Shown here: in pieces, positions 46,442 to 55,354 of the stretch
Layout: each line of letters starts with the position of its first letter
How positions within the stretch are numbered: position 1 is the stretch's first letter
NCBI RefSeq assembly: GCF_005862235.1
Contig: NZ_VCEK01000004.1
Location: forward strand, 1-64,000
Source of the DNA: Saccharomonospora piscinae
GTDB lineage: Bacteria > Actinomycetota > Actinomycetes > Mycobacteriales > Pseudonocardiaceae
Direction: 5' to 3'
Length of the DNA: 64,000 nucleotides
Translations under genes and position numbers: made by a program
Notes under the pieces: model-generated
Databases searched by the model: none
The model's input: the letters and a program-made list of their open reading frames with translations, nothing else
Told to the model about the DNA's origin: nothing

Positions 46442-46996
46442 GTGACAAGGATCGTGGCCGGGCAGGCAGGTGGGCGCACCCTCCGGGTTCCGCCCAAGGG
46501 AACGAGACCCACCACCGAGCGGGTTCGGGAGGCGTTGTTCAGCGCGCTCGACGCCGCCGACGAGGTCGCCGGAGTGCGGGTGCTGGACCTCTACTCGGGC
46601 TCGGGCGCGCTCGGCCTCGAGGCGTTGTCGCGCGGCGCTCGCGAGGCGGTGTTCGTGGAGGCCGACCGCACCGCGGCCGAGGTGCTGCGCGGCAACATCG
46701 CGCGCGTCGGGCTCGGCGGCCAGGTGCGCGAGGGCAGGGCCGAGACCGTGGTCGCCGTCCCACCCCCGGAGCCCTTCGACCTGGTGCTGGCCGACCCGCC
46801 CTACGCGGTCGACGCGGAGACGCTCGGGGTGGTGCTGGGCAGGCTGGTGGACAACGGATGGCTGGCCGACGGCGCGCTCGTGGTGATGGAGCGGCGGCTG
46901 CACGACGGGCCCCCGCACTGGCCGGACGCGCTGCGGGTCCTGCGCACCCGGGAATACGGTGACAACGCGTTGTTTCGTGCGGAGTACCGGGTGTAG
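46442..46996 (+). CDS. rsmD: 16S rRNA (guanine966-N2)-methyltransferase
   Basis: RsmD, 184 aa, methylates G966 of 16S rRNA during ribosome assembly. Motifs: RTLRVPPKGTRPTTERVREALF near the N-terminus as substrate-binding loop, the SAM site VLDLYSGSGALGLEAL near residue 48, and catalytic LADPPY near 114. GTG 46442 is the first in-frame start after the helD promoter region. Adjacent to coaD as in most actinobacteria. Confidence 0.95.
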   Translation: MTRIVAGQAGGRTLRVPPKGTRPTTERVREALFSALDAADEVAGVRVLDLYSGSGALGLEALSRGAREAVFVEADRTAAEVLRGNIARVGLGGQVREGRAETVVAVPPPEPFDLVLADPPYAVDAETLGVVLGRLVDNGWLADGALVVMERRLHDGPPHWPDALRVLRTREYGDNALFRAEYRV

Positions 46997-47058
46997 CACG
47001 GACGAGGCGTGGGTCACCTCACGCGCGTCGCGCCGTCGCGCTTGGTAGCGTCCGCGCC

Positions 47059-47532
47059 ATGCGGCGAGCGGTCTGTCCCGGTTCCTACGACCCTGCTACC
47101 AACGGGCATCTCGACATCATCGAACGCGCCGCGAGCCTGTTCGACGAGGTCGTCGTGGCCGTGCTCATCAACAAGAAGAAGCAGGGACTGTTCACCGTTG
47201 AGGAGCGCCTCGACATGCTCAGCGAGGTGACCGCGCGGCTGCCGAACGTGCGGGTGGACTCCTGGCACGGCCTGCTGGTCGACTACTGCCGCGCGCACGG
47301 CATCGCCGCCATCGCCAAGGGCCTGCGCTCGGTCAGCGACTTCGACTACGAGCTCCAGATGGCGCAGATGAATCGTGAGCTGTCCGGGGTCGAGACCCTG
47401 CTGATGTCGAACAACCCGGCCTACAGCTTCCTGTCCAGCTCGCTGGTGAAGGAGGTCGCCACCTACGGCGGTGACGTCTCCGACATGGTGCCCGCCGTGG
47501 TCCGGGAGCGGCTGCGAGCCAAGCTCGCCTGA
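47059..47532 (+). CDS. coaD: Phosphopantetheine adenylyltransferase
   Basis: CoaD, 157 aa, adds AMP to 4'-phosphopantetheine in coenzyme A synthesis. The catalytic TxxH motif reads PATNGHLDI (His17) and the C-terminal nucleotide motif is FLSSSLVKEVATYGGD. The usual PGSFDP reads PGSYDP. TAGCGT (47046-47051) ends 7 bp before the ATG, compatible with leaderless expression. Confidence 0.97.
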   Translation: MRRAVCPGSYDPATNGHLDIIERAASLFDEVVVAVLINKKKQGLFTVEERLDMLSEVTARLPNVRVDSWHGLLVDYCRAHGIAAIAKGLRSVSDFDYELQMAQMNRELSGVETLLMSNNPAYSFLSSSLVKEVATYGGDVSDMVPAVVRERLRAKLA

Positions 47533-47649
47533 CCGGCGTGACGGCAGGGTCACGCTCGGACACGCCTGGATCGCCGGTTACCGCCGAACGGGGGCTCAAG
47601 GCGGCAGACTGGTCACGTCGCGTGGAATCGATGCCGCGAGGGAGTGGCC

Positions 47650-48339
47650 GTGTACCGGGTTTTCGAGGCGCTCGACGAGCTCGTCACGATCGTGGAGGAG
47701 GCCCGTGGGGTCCCCATGACGTCGAACTGCGTCGTCCCGCGTGGTGACGTGCTCGAACTGCTCGACGACGTGCGGGACGCGCTGCCGGGTGAGGTGGACG
47801 ACGCCCAGGACGTGCTCGACCGCAGGGACGAGGTCATCCGCACCGCCCGCGAGCAGGCCGACGAGACCGTTGGTTCCGCGAACGAGGAGGCCGAGCGGCT
47901 CGTCGCGGAGGCGCGGGCGCACGCCGAGCGCATCGTGGCCGACGCGCGGGACGAGGCCGAACGCACGGTCGCCGCGGGCGAGGCGTCCTACGCCGACCTC
48001 ACGGAGCGGGCGCGCGCCGAGGCCGACCGCATGGTGCAGGCCGGTCGCGACGCCTACGACCGCGCTGTCGAGGACGGCAAGCACGAGCAGGCCCGGCTGG
48101 TGTCGCAGACCGAGGTCGTGCAGGCCGCGCACAACGAGGCGGCCCGCATCGTCGACGAGGCCCACGAGGAGGCCGACCGGCAGCGGGTCGACTGCGACGC
48201 CTACGTCGACGGCAAGCTGGCCGAGTTCTCCGACCTGCTCGCCACCACGCTGCGCACGGTCGACTCGGGCCGCAACCATCTGCGCACGCCGCTGCCCGCG
48301 ACCTCGCGGACGCCGGTGTACGACTACCAGGCCCAGTGA
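47650..48339 (+). CDS. sepIVA: SepIVA, DivIVA-like cell-division coiled-coil protein
   Basis: A 229-aa protein. The N-terminal block YRVFEALDELVTIVEEARG and PRGDVLELLDDVRDALPGE match mycobacterial SepIVA, a septum and cell-envelope regulator. The middle is a long Glu/Ala/Arg coiled coil, and the C-terminus (YVDGKLAEFSDLLATTLRTV) is conserved. GTG 47650 is chosen since GGGAG lies 6 bp upstream and it matches the homologue's MYRVF start; GTG 47644 is an alternative. Confidence 0.92.
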   Translation: MYRVFEALDELVTIVEEARGVPMTSNCVVPRGDVLELLDDVRDALPGEVDDAQDVLDRRDEVIRTAREQADETVGSANEEAERLVAEARAHAERIVADARDEAERTVAAGEASYADLTERARAEADRMVQAGRDAYDRAVEDGKHEQARLVSQTEVVQAAHNEAARIVDEAHEEADRQRVDCDAYVDGKLAEFSDLLATTLRTVDSGRNHLRTPLPATSRTPVYDYQAQ

Positions 48340-48433
48340 CCCCTGCGCTGGCGTAGGCTAGTTGCCGACGTCGCCGCAGGTTTCACAGACCGTGCGGAAA
48401 CATTCGTGCAGGAAGCCGCGTTAGTAGATCTTG

Positions 48434-49036
48434 ATGCCTGAAGGAAAATCCAGCCCGCAGCGCGCCGACGCGCGCAACCCGTGGCTGTTCGACACCCACG
48501 AACTCAGCCGCCGCCCCGGTTCGAGCCATCAGCTGCGCCGTGACCTGCCCGTCGAATCGACGCTGGGCGTGCCCGACGTCGTCGAGGTGGAAGAGGGCAC
48601 GACCGTGGCCGCCGACCTGCTGCTGGAGTCGGTGGTCGAGGGTGTGCTGGTCAGCGGAACGGCCACGGCCGCGACGCGGGGCCACTGCTCGCGCTGTCTC
48701 GATCCCGTGTCGGGCGAGACCGAGGTCAGCGTCACCGAACTGTTCGCCTACCCCGACTCCACGACCGACGAGACCGCCGACGAGGACGAGGTCAGCAGGA
48801 TCGTCGACGACTACATCGATCTCGAACCCCTCGTGCGGGACGCGCTCGTGCTCGCGCTGCCGCTGGTTCCGCTGTGCAGCGACGACTGCGAGGGACTGTG
48901 TTCGGGTTGCGGCGCGAAATGGGCCGATCTCGAGCCCGGACACGGGCATGAGACGATAGACCCTCGGTGGGCCGCGCTGGTGCAACGCCTGGAGGAGACT
49001 CCGGGGGACGGCACCGCGGACGGTTCCGACCGGTGA
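48434..49036 (+). CDS. yceD: YceD-family (DUF177) protein
   Basis: A 200-aa DUF177 protein linked to 23S rRNA accumulation. It has the CSRCLDPV motif near residue 78 and a zinc-like CEGLCSGCG near 155. ATG 48434 is used; a TTG one codon earlier is possible. It lies 79 bp upstream of rpmF, the universal neighbour of this gene, and together with rnc and mutM forms an operon. Confidence 0.92.
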   Translation: MPEGKSSPQRADARNPWLFDTHELSRRPGSSHQLRRDLPVESTLGVPDVVEVEEGTTVAADLLLESVVEGVLVSGTATAATRGHCSRCLDPVSGETEVSVTELFAYPDSTTDETADEDEVSRIVDDYIDLEPLVRDALVLALPLVPLCSDDCEGLCSGCGAKWADLEPGHGHETIDPRWAALVQRLEETPGDGTADGSDR

Positions 49037-49115
49037 CCGGGTCGGGCTGTCGAGGCCCGACGTGTTCGTACGATCGCTCGCTCCCGCGAGCAGACCTGTG
49101 TGAGGAGACCCAGCC

Positions 49116-49298
49116 GTGGCCGTCCCGAAGCGGAAGATGTCGCGTTCCAACACTCGCTCGCGCCGCTCGCAGTGGAAGGCGAACCCGGTGCAGCTCGTGG
49201 CCTGCCAGAACCGCGCGTGCCGGCAGCCGAAGCCGCAGCACGTGGCCTGCCCTGCCTGTGGCCAGTACGCCGGCCGACAGGTAGTCGAGCCTGCGTAA
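49116..49298 (+). CDS. rpmF: 50S ribosomal protein L32 (zinc form)
   Basis: L32, 60 aa, with N-terminal [20 protein letters not shown] and the zinc ligands CQNRAC and CPAC, i.e. the C+ form. GTG 49116 follows GAGGAG. Located between yceD and rnc. Confidence 0.97.
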   Translation: MAVPKRKMSRSNTRSRRSQWKANPVQLVACQNRACRQPKPQHVACPACGQYAGRQVVEPA

Positions 49299-49309
49299 GG
49301 GCCGCCGGA

Positions 49310-50083
49310 ATGGGGGGTAAGTCGCCAACTGGACCGGCAGCCGATCCCACATCCCTGCTCGACGCGCTCGGTGTCGGATTCGACAGCGAGCTGCTGACGC
49401 TCGCCCTGACCCACCGGTCCTACGCCTACGAGAACGGGGGACTCCCGCCCAACGAGCGGCTGGAGTTCCTCGGTGACGCGGTGCTCGGCCTGGTGGTCAC
49501 CGACCACCTGTACCGGCAGCACCCGGATCTGCCCGAGGGGCAGTTGGCGAAGCTGCGCGCCAGCGTGGTCAATATGCACGCGCTGGCCGGGGTCGCGAGG
49601 GAGCTCGGAGAGGGTGGGCTCGGCGCGCACCTGCTGCTTGGTAAGGGGGAGGAACTCACCGGCGGCAGGGACAAGGCCAGCATCCTCGCCGACGGCCTCG
49701 AAGCCGTCATCGGAGCCGTCTATCTGGCGCACGGCATCGAGACCGCGCGGTCACTGGTACACCGGCTGTTCGGGACCCTGCTGGACGAGGCGCCGCGCCG
49801 GGGCGCGGGGCTGGACTGGAAGACCAGCCTGCAGGAGCTCACCGCGTCGGCGGGTCTCGGCGTGCCCGAGTACAAGGTCGCCGACACGGGCCCCGACCAC
49901 CGTAAGGAGTTCAGCGCGGTGGTGCTCGTGAGCGGTCGCGACCTGGGGCACGGGGACGGCACCACGAAGAAGGAAGCCGAGCAGAAGGCCGCCGAGGCCG
50001 CCTGGCGCGCGCTGGACGACGAACTGGCGGCCGACGGCAGACCCGGAGCACCCGCGGCCGAGCAGCCCGAGCGGGCGGAGTAG
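49310..50083 (+). CDS. rnc: Ribonuclease III
   Basis: RNase III, 257 aa, cleaves double-stranded RNA in rRNA and mRNA processing. Catalytic signature [12 protein letters not shown] at residues about 50-61, second acidic site [15 protein letters not shown] near 128, and a C-terminal dsRNA-binding domain (about 165-235, [16 protein letters not shown]). ATG 49310 starts 11 bp after the rpmF stop. Confidence 0.97.
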   Translation: MGGKSPTGPAADPTSLLDALGVGFDSELLTLALTHRSYAYENGGLPPNERLEFLGDAVLGLVVTDHLYRQHPDLPEGQLAKLRASVVNMHALAGVARELGEGGLGAHLLLGKGEELTGGRDKASILADGLEAVIGAVYLAHGIETARSLVHRLFGTLLDEAPRRGAGLDWKTSLQELTASAGLGVPEYKVADTGPDHRKEFSAVVLVSGRDLGHGDGTTKKEAEQKAAEAAWRALDDELAADGRPGAPAAEQPERAE

Positions 50084-50089
50084 CGCCCG

Positions 50090-50956
50090 GTGCCCGAACT
50101 GCCCGAGGTCGAGGTGGTGCGGTCCGGCGTCGAGCAGCATTTGATCGGCCGTACCGTGGCCGCTGTCGAGGTGCTGCACCCCAGGGCCGTCCGGCGGCAC
50201 GTGCCGGGTGCGGCCGACTTCACGGGCAGGCTCGTCGGCACCAAGATCATGGCGGTGCGCCGCAGGGGCAAGTACCTCTGGTTCGACCTGTCGGACGGTG
50301 ACGCCGTCCTCGCGCACCTCGGCATGAGCGGGCAGCTGCTGGTGCAGCCACCGGAGGTGCCGGACGAGAGACACCTCCGCGTGCGGGTCCGCTTCGCCGA
50401 CGCGGGGCCGGAGCTGCGGTTCGTCGACCAGCGCACGTTCGGTGGTCTGTCGCTGGCCGAGCTGGTGGAGGTCGACGGCACCGTGGTGCCCACCACCGTC
50501 GCCCACATCGCACGTGATCCGATGGACCCGCTGTTCGACGTGGCGGACACGGCACGCCGACTGCGGTCGCGCCGCACCGAGGTCAAGCGCGTACTGCTGG
50601 ATCAGACACTCGTGTCCGGCATCGGCAACATCTACGCCGACGAGGCGTTGTGGCGGGTCAAGCTGCACGGGACCCGGCCTGCGGACCGCCTCACGGCGGC
50701 GCAGGCGCGGGGCGTGCTCACCGCCGCCGCCGAGGTGATGGCGGACGCCTTGCGCGCGGGCGGGACGTCCTTCGACGCGCTCTACGTCAACGTCAACGGC
50801 GAGTCGGGCTACTTCTCGCGTTCCCTCGACGCCTACGGGCGCGAGGGCGAACCCTGCCGCCGGTGCGGGGCACCGCTGGTGCGGGAGTCGTTCATGAACC
50901 GCTCGTCGTTCAGCTGCCCGAGCTGCCAGCCGAAACCGCGCGCCCGCCGTCGCTGA
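50090..50956 (+). CDS. mutM: Formamidopyrimidine-DNA glycosylase
   Basis: Fpg/MutM, 288 aa, excises 8-oxoguanine and nicks abasic sites. The mature N-terminus [10 protein letters not shown] supplies the catalytic Pro2 and Glu3. The helix-two-turn-helix region has the [15 protein letters not shown] motif, and the C-terminal zinc finger is CRRCG...CPSC near residues 255-280. GTG 50090 is 6 bp after the rnc stop. Together with MutT1 it serves oxidised-guanine repair. Confidence 0.97.
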   Translation: MPELPEVEVVRSGVEQHLIGRTVAAVEVLHPRAVRRHVPGAADFTGRLVGTKIMAVRRRGKYLWFDLSDGDAVLAHLGMSGQLLVQPPEVPDERHLRVRVRFADAGPELRFVDQRTFGGLSLAELVEVDGTVVPTTVAHIARDPMDPLFDVADTARRLRSRRTEVKRVLLDQTLVSGIGNIYADEALWRVKLHGTRPADRLTAAQARGVLTAAAEVMADALRAGGTSFDALYVNVNGESGYFSRSLDAYGREGEPCRRCGAPLVRESFMNRSSFSCPSCQPKPRARRR

Positions 50957-50989
50957 GGTGCCCTCCCGCTGCAACGGTTGAACTCTTGT

Positions 50990-51003
50990 GCGCAGTACTG
51001 TGC
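50990..51003. promoter_or_regulatory. Candidate PadR operator
   Basis: GCGCAGTACTGTGC is a palindrome (12 of 14 positions symmetric) with an AGTACT core. It lies 10-23 bp upstream of TAGTGT (51013-51018), a possible -10 of the padR gene, where it would cover the -35 region. Confidence 0.45.
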
Positions 51004-51044
51004 TTTGCGTGGTAGTGTCCATCGCGCAGAAGGAGGGTGGGCCG

Positions 51045-51368
51045 GTGGAGACGAGCCAACTGCTCAAGGGGGTGCTCGACCTCGCGGTGCTGGCGGTCCT
51101 GCGGCACGACGACGGCTACGGCTACGACGTCCTGCGCAGGTTGCGCCAGGCAGGGCTGGACGAGGTCGGCGACGCCTCCGTCTACGGCACGCTGCGGCGG
51201 CTGTACAAGGCCGGGTGCCTGACCACCTATGTCGTGGCCAGCGAGGAAGGGCCCCACCGCAAGTACTACGGCCTCAACGACCTGGGCCGCGCCCGGCTCG
51301 TCGAGTCGACGACGACGTGGCGCGACTTCGCGGTCACGATGGAGCGCCTGTTGGGAGACTATTCATGA
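51045..51368 (+). CDS. PadR-family transcriptional regulator
   Basis: A 107-aa PadR repressor: winged helix with LLKGVLDLAVLAVLRHDDGYGYDVLRRL at the start, SVYGTLRRLYKAG near residue 48 and HRKYYGLNDLGRARL near 75. GTG 51045 has AGGAGG 8 bp upstream. Its last 4 bp overlap the HAAS-domain gene, the usual PadR target partner, and a palindrome sits in its own promoter, so autoregulation is likely. Confidence 0.92.
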   Translation: METSQLLKGVLDLAVLAVLRHDDGYGYDVLRRLRQAGLDEVGDASVYGTLRRLYKAGCLTTYVVASEEGPHRKYYGLNDLGRARLVESTTTWRDFAVTMERLLGDYS

Positions 51369-52501
51369 GCACACACAGCCAGCCCGCCGTGCGCGCCTAC
51401 CTGGCTCGGGTGCGGACGGCGCTGTCGGATCTGCCCGACGGGGAGATCGACGAGATCGTCGACGACGTCCGCCCGCACCTCGCGGAGATCGCCGAGGGCC
51501 TGGGGGAGCGCGCCAGCGTGGCCGCCATGACGGAGGAACTGGGGACGCCGGAAAGCTACGCGGCCGAGGTGCGGGCGGCGGGGGAGTACCCGCCTGCCCC
51601 ACCCGCGAAGGGGGACGGCCGGGAGCTGGAGTCCGGTCGGGCCGGTGCGCGGATGGCGCTGTACGGCATGCTCCTGGGCGCGGTCATCGCCGCGTTCGCC
51701 GGAGGAGGGGCTGCGGCGAGTCTCGATTCCGAGCCTCTGCTGTTACTGCTGCTGGCGGCGCCGACTGTCGCGATGTCGGTCGCGTACCTGGTGACTCGGG
51801 GTACGGCGGCGATAGCAGCACTGCCCGAGGTGCGCGCGGTCACCGCAGCGGGACGGGGTGACAAGATGGCCCCCGCGGTGCGCTGGTTACGCACGGCGGG
51901 GCCTGTGTGGTGGGTGCTGGCCGCGATCGGTCTGGTCTACCTGGGCATCGTGCTGGTGGTCAAGAACGGGTCCGCGGTGGCCCTGCTCGGGCTGCTCGTG
52001 CTCGCGGGCCTACTGTTGTGGGCGGGCCCGAAGTCCGGCCGCGACCGTGCACTGGTCGCTGTCACGCTGCCGCTGTCGGCGTTCGTGCTCGGTGCGGGCC
52101 TGGGCTTGGCGGGCAGTCTGATCGAAACCACCCGCTTCTCGGAGTTGAGGGCGGAGCAAGTCCCCACCTACTACCCCCAGGGGCCCAACGGTGAGCCGCT
52201 GCTGCGTTACGGCGACCAGGACATCGACAACCTGTACGTGTTCGACTCCGAGGGCGCGCCGTTGACCGACGTCTTCCTCTACACCGAGGACGGCAGGCCG
52301 CTGGTCGTGCCGCGCCACGGTTGCGACCCGACCACGCAGGAGCGGATCAGAACGGGCGAGGACAACCGGTTCCCGCGTCCGCACATCGAGCAGGGCGGCT
52401 ACGACGACTACGGCGTGCCCAACGGCTACAACGCCCACCAGCCGTTCTGCCGGGAGGTCACGGAGGTTCCGTTCACGGCCGCCATCCCGGTGCCGAGGTA
52501 G
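51365..52501 (+). CDS. HAAS-domain membrane protein, PadR partner
   Basis: A 378-aa protein. Residues about 1-75 form the helical HAAS/DUF1700 domain (RAYLARVRTALSDLPDGEIDEIVDDVRPHL), which couples membrane proteins to PadR regulators. Four to five hydrophobic helices follow between about 97 and 265, then a Tyr/Asp-rich extracytoplasmic domain with two Cys (RHGCDPTT, PFCREVTEV). ATG overlaps the padR stop by 4 bp. Function unknown; probably an envelope-stress element. Confidence 0.85.
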   Translation: MSTHSQPAVRAYLARVRTALSDLPDGEIDEIVDDVRPHLAEIAEGLGERASVAAMTEELGTPESYAAEVRAAGEYPPAPPAKGDGRELESGRAGARMALYGMLLGAVIAAFAGGGAAASLDSEPLLLLLLAAPTVAMSVAYLVTRGTAAIAALPEVRAVTAAGRGDKMAPAVRWLRTAGPVWWVLAAIGLVYLGIVLVVKNGSAVALLGLLVLAGLLLWAGPKSGRDRALVAVTLPLSAFVLGAGLGLAGSLIETTRFSELRAEQVPTYYPQGPNGEPLLRYGDQDIDNLYVFDSEGAPLTDVFLYTEDGRPLVVPRHGCDPTTQERIRTGEDNRFPRPHIEQGGYDDYGVPNGYNAHQPFCREVTEVPFTAAIPVPR

Positions 52502-52508
52502 GGCCCGG

Positions 52509-53030
52509 TCAGAACCAGCGCTTCGAGGACATCGCCAGCTGGGCCAGCAGGTCACGTCCGCTCTCGGCGTTGCGTGGCTGGCACAGCACGTCGTAGCGGC
52601 GGGCCACCAGCTGGCTCTGGGAGACGAAGTCGCGGCGGCCCCGGGTCGCCGCGTACCCGGCCGCGGCGAACGCCATCCCGAACGCGACACCGGACAGCAG
52701 GCCGATGAGGATCGGCGCGAGCCCGGCGCCCGGGGTGAAGAGGCTGAGCAGCAGCCCGACGAACAAACCGAACCAGGCCCCGGACATGGCGCCGCTGGTG
52801 AGCACCTTGCCCCACGTCAGCCGTGCGGAGACGCGCTCGACCACCAGCGGGTCCACCCCGACGATCGTCACGTCCTGCACCGGGAATTCCTTGTCGGCGA
52901 GGTGATCGACGGCGTGCTGCGCCTGCTCGTAGGTGTCGTAGGACCCGATCGGCCAGCCCGTGGGCATGGTCGGCAGCTTGGGGGCCTGGGGCGCGCGGGT
53001 GAACGCCGCCTGGGTGAACGCCTGGGTCAT
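52509..53030 (-). CDS. YflT/general-stress-17M-like membrane protein
   Basis: A 173-aa protein. The N-terminal domain IGSYDTYEQAQHAVDHLADKEFPVQDVTIVGVDP matches the heat-induced stress YflT fold. Two close transmembrane helices (about 80-125, with a Gly/Ala-rich GAWFGLFVGLLLSLF) and a short soluble tail follow. The stop faces the HAAS gene stop with a 7-bp gap. Confidence 0.85.
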   Translation of the reverse strand: MTQAFTQAAFTRAPQAPKLPTMPTGWPIGSYDTYEQAQHAVDHLADKEFPVQDVTIVGVDPLVVERVSARLTWGKVLTSGAMSGAWFGLFVGLLLSLFTPGAGLAPILIGLLSGVAFGMAFAAAGYAATRGRRDFVSQSQLVARRYDVLCQPRNAESGRDLLAQLAMSSKRWF

Positions 53031-53078
53031 GAGTGCTCTCAGTCTGGTCGGAACGTGCCTGCACCCGGTTCAACGTGG

Positions 53079-53101
53079 CCGGGCACCGGGTCTGTGCCCG
53101 G
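53079..53101 (-). terminator. Stem-loop terminator after the ROK gene
   Basis: CCGGGCAC (53079-53086) and GTGCCCGG (53094-53101) form a perfect 8-bp stem with a 7-nt loop, 42 bp downstream of the ROK-gene stop on the minus strand. Confidence 0.55.
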
Positions 53102-53142
53102 AAGGGCGGAACTCACAGATCCCTCTCAGGATTGCCGGCGCG

Positions 53143-54438
53143 TCATGCCGGGGCCAGGCCGTGCCGCACGTGACCGTTGGTGCCGTGCAGGTCGGGGATG
53201 CCGCTGGGCGACCCGGCGTACAGCCACTTGCCGAAGTGGCGGACGGAGAACAACTCGTCCAGCACCATGTACGCCGCGCCGACCAGCCCGCCCTCCTCGC
53301 CGAGCCGGGCCTTCTCGATCCGCAGTTCCCGGGTCGACAGCGGCAGCGAGCGGCGGTAGATCGTTTCGCGGATGGTGGCGAGGAACAGGTCCCCGGCACC
53401 GGCCACCTTGCCGCCGAGCAGGATGGTCGAGGGGTTGTAGAAGTTGACCATCGTGGCGAGCATGGCCCCGATGCGCCTGGCGGCGCCGACCAGGAGCTGC
53501 ACCGCGTGGTGGTCACCCGCCCCCGCGGCGGCCGTGACGTCCGCGCCGGTGACGGTCCCGGTGGCCTCCAGCACGGCGGCCAGCGCCGGACTCTGGCCGT
53601 CGCGGGCCAGCCGTTCGCCGCCTCGGGCCAGCGCCGCCCCGCCCGCGACGGCCTCCAGGCATCCCGTCTTGCCACACCGGCACACGACGCCGCTGTCGTC
53701 GGACACGGCGGCGTGCCCGATGTCGCCCGCGCAGCCCTGGGCTCCCCGGTGGAGCATGCCGCCGTGGCTGATGCCCGCCCCGATCCCGGTACCGATCTTG
53801 ACGTAGAGCAGGTCGCCCGGTTCGTCGGGAAGGCCGGGCGTGCGCAGTTCCCCGAGGCACAAGAGGTTCACCTCGTTGTCGACCCACACCGGTGCGGAGT
53901 AGCGCGCGACGAGGCGCTCACGCACCGGGTAGTTGTTCCAGCCCGGCATGATCGGGGGTTCGGACGGGCGCGCGGTGGCGAACTCCACCGGTCCCGGCAG
54001 CCCCAGCCCGAGCCCCCAGACGTCGGCCGGCGAGTCGCCGAGTTCGGTCAGCAGGTCGTCGAGCGTGGCCTCGACCTCGGTGAGCACGGGCTCCGGACCC
54101 AGCGCGATGTCGCAGTCGCGGTGGCGGATGGTGAGGACCGTGCCCATGAGGTCGGTGACCCCGGCGGTGAAGCCGGTGGCGCCGAGTTCGGCGGTCAGGA
54201 TGCGGCCCGCGTTTCTCCGGAAGCGCAGCGTCCTGGCCTGTCTGCCACCCGTTGAGGGGTTGAGTTCGCCTTCCTCCAGCAGGCCCGCGTCGAGGAGCGT
54301 GGTGGTGCGCTGCGTGATCGCCGTGCGGCCGAGCCCGGTGCGGTGGCTCAGCGCGGGCCGGGTGTCGGCGGCTCCGCTGCGCACGAGATCGAGCAGGCGC
54401 GCGTAGCTCTCCAGCAGTTCGGCACTCGGCTCTTCCAC
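53143..54438 (-). CDS. ROK-family transcriptional repressor
   Basis: A 431-aa ROK regulator: MarR-like winged helix (SHRTGLGRTAITQRTTTLLDAGLL, residues about 30-60) joined to a sugar-kinase-like ROK domain with the zinc motif GHAAVSDDSGVVCRCGKTGCLE (near residues 245-265). Binds a sugar or sugar phosphate and represses sugar genes. GTG 54438 is used (AGGGGG about 7 bp upstream); TTG 54441 is an alternative. No sugar transport gene is adjacent, so the target is presumably distant or only itself. Confidence 0.9.
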   Translation of the reverse strand: MEEPSAELLESYARLLDLVRSGAADTRPALSHRTGLGRTAITQRTTTLLDAGLLEEGELNPSTGGRQARTLRFRRNAGRILTAELGATGFTAGVTDLMGTVLTIRHRDCDIALGPEPVLTEVEATLDDLLTELGDSPADVWGLGLGLPGPVEFATARPSEPPIMPGWNNYPVRERLVARYSAPVWVDNEVNLLCLGELRTPGLPDEPGDLLYVKIGTGIGAGISHGGMLHRGAQGCAGDIGHAAVSDDSGVVCRCGKTGCLEAVAGGAALARGGERLARDGQSPALAAVLEATGTVTGADVTAAAGAGDHHAVQLLVGAARRIGAMLATMVNFYNPSTILLGGKVAGAGDLFLATIRETIYRRSLPLSTRELRIEKARLGEEGGLVGAAYMVLDELFSVRHFGKWLYAGSPSGIPDLHGTNGHVRHGLAPA

Positions 54439-54479
54439 CAACGGACCCCCTTATGTCTGCGTCTCCCCAGCATATATCC

Positions 54480-54505
54480 GAAACAGTAGAACTTTTGTTT
54501 GTTTC
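54480..54505. promoter_or_regulatory. Candidate ROK operator
   Basis: GAAACA (54480-54485) and TGTTTC (54500-54505) form an inverted repeat with a 14-bp AT-rich spacer containing acttttg. On the minus strand TATATG lies just downstream as a -10-like box. GTTTC/GAAAC half sites are typical of ROK operators. Confidence 0.45.
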
Positions 54506-54523
54506 AGACGTTAGAGGGTAGAT

Positions 54524-54546
54524 CGAATGCCTAAGCATGGCATTCG
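54524..54546. other. Perfect 8-bp inverted repeat upstream of the ROK gene
   Basis: CGAATGCC (54524-54531) and GGCATTCG (54539-54546) with a 7-bp spacer. It lies between the ROK promoter and the end of the acidic membrane-protein gene; it could be an operator or a transcription end. Confidence 0.4.
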
Positions 54547-54592
54547 CGCACCGTGGTCGCACGGAGGGGGCCAGAACGGGCGAATGAAGAAG

Positions 54593-54606
54593 AACCCGTT
54601 CGGGTT
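54593..54606 (-). terminator. Terminator of the acidic low-complexity protein gene
   Basis: The palindrome AACCCG/CGGGTT at 54593-54606 is followed on the minus strand by CTTCTTC, 16 bp downstream of the stop codon of the gene that ends at 54623. Confidence 0.45.
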
Positions 54607-54622
54607 AACTGAGCACGAAGCG

Positions 54623-55354
54623 TCAGCTCGTGCTCGTCACCGTGGTGGTGGAAGTGGTGGTGGAACCCGTCGCGGGTGCCGCCGAATGGGACGTCGTAGT
54701 CGGTGCTGGCGCGCCGGTGGACGAGCCGCCGCCGGGGGAGGGCTCTGGCTCGTCGGTGGGCGGAGTGGTCCCGTCGTCTCCGTTGTCGTCGTCACCGCCG
54801 CCGTTGTCGTCATCGCCGTCATCCGGTGGCGTTGTCGTCGGATCTGTCGGGTTCGGGCCCGGGTTGTCCGGCGTCGAGTCGTCCGACGACTCGTCGTTGT
54901 CGTCTCCGCCGCCGTCGTCACCGTCACCGCCGCCATCGTCGGGGGAGGACGGGCCGCCCCCGGTCGGCCGGGGGTCGTTCGGCGGCTGGTGTACCGACGT
55001 GCGGGTGTTGCCGTTCTCGTCGGTGGTGATGACGGTGGTCGGCGAGCCGGACGAGGTGGGCATCGTGCCCGTCACCGCGACCCCGTCGACGACGACCGTG
55101 GACTCGGCAGGCACGGCCTGGCCGGGCACCAGGTCGGTGGCGCTGCCGCCACCGGTGGAGCGGCCGGTCTGGGTGGTCTGACGTGGCGCGTCCGCGTCGT
55201 CGGGCTGGATGACCTGGGCGACGCCCGCGAACGCCGTGCAGATCGCGAGGCCGCTGGCCGCGAGGGCGAGGTAGCCGGTGCGGTGCAGCCGTCCCGCGGA
55301 CTCGCGAGGCGGCGCGACCTGGTCACGTGGCGGCTGCCCTGGCGAGGTGGTCAT
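54623..55354 (-). CDS. Membrane-anchored acidic Asp/Gly/Pro/Thr-rich protein
   Basis: A 243-aa protein. After a short cytoplasmic N-terminus comes one membrane helix (YLALAASGLAICTAFAGVAQVI, residues about 27-48), then a mostly disordered exterior: Asp/Gly runs (DDGGGDGDDGGGDDNDE), PTDPTTTPPDD and a Thr/Ser tail ending TSTS. AGGGAG precedes ATG 55354. No family recognised; low complexity makes homology unreliable. Probably a surface or wall-spanning protein. Confidence 0.75.
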   Translation of the reverse strand: MTTSPGQPPRDQVAPPRESAGRLHRTGYLALAASGLAICTAFAGVAQVIQPDDADAPRQTTQTGRSTGGGSATDLVPGQAVPAESTVVVDGVAVTGTMPTSSGSPTTVITTDENGNTRTSVHQPPNDPRPTGGGPSSPDDGGGDGDDGGGDDNDESSDDSTPDNPGPNPTDPTTTPPDDGDDDNGGGDDDNGDDGTTPPTDEPEPSPGGGSSTGAPAPTTTSHSAAPATGSTTTSTTTVTSTS

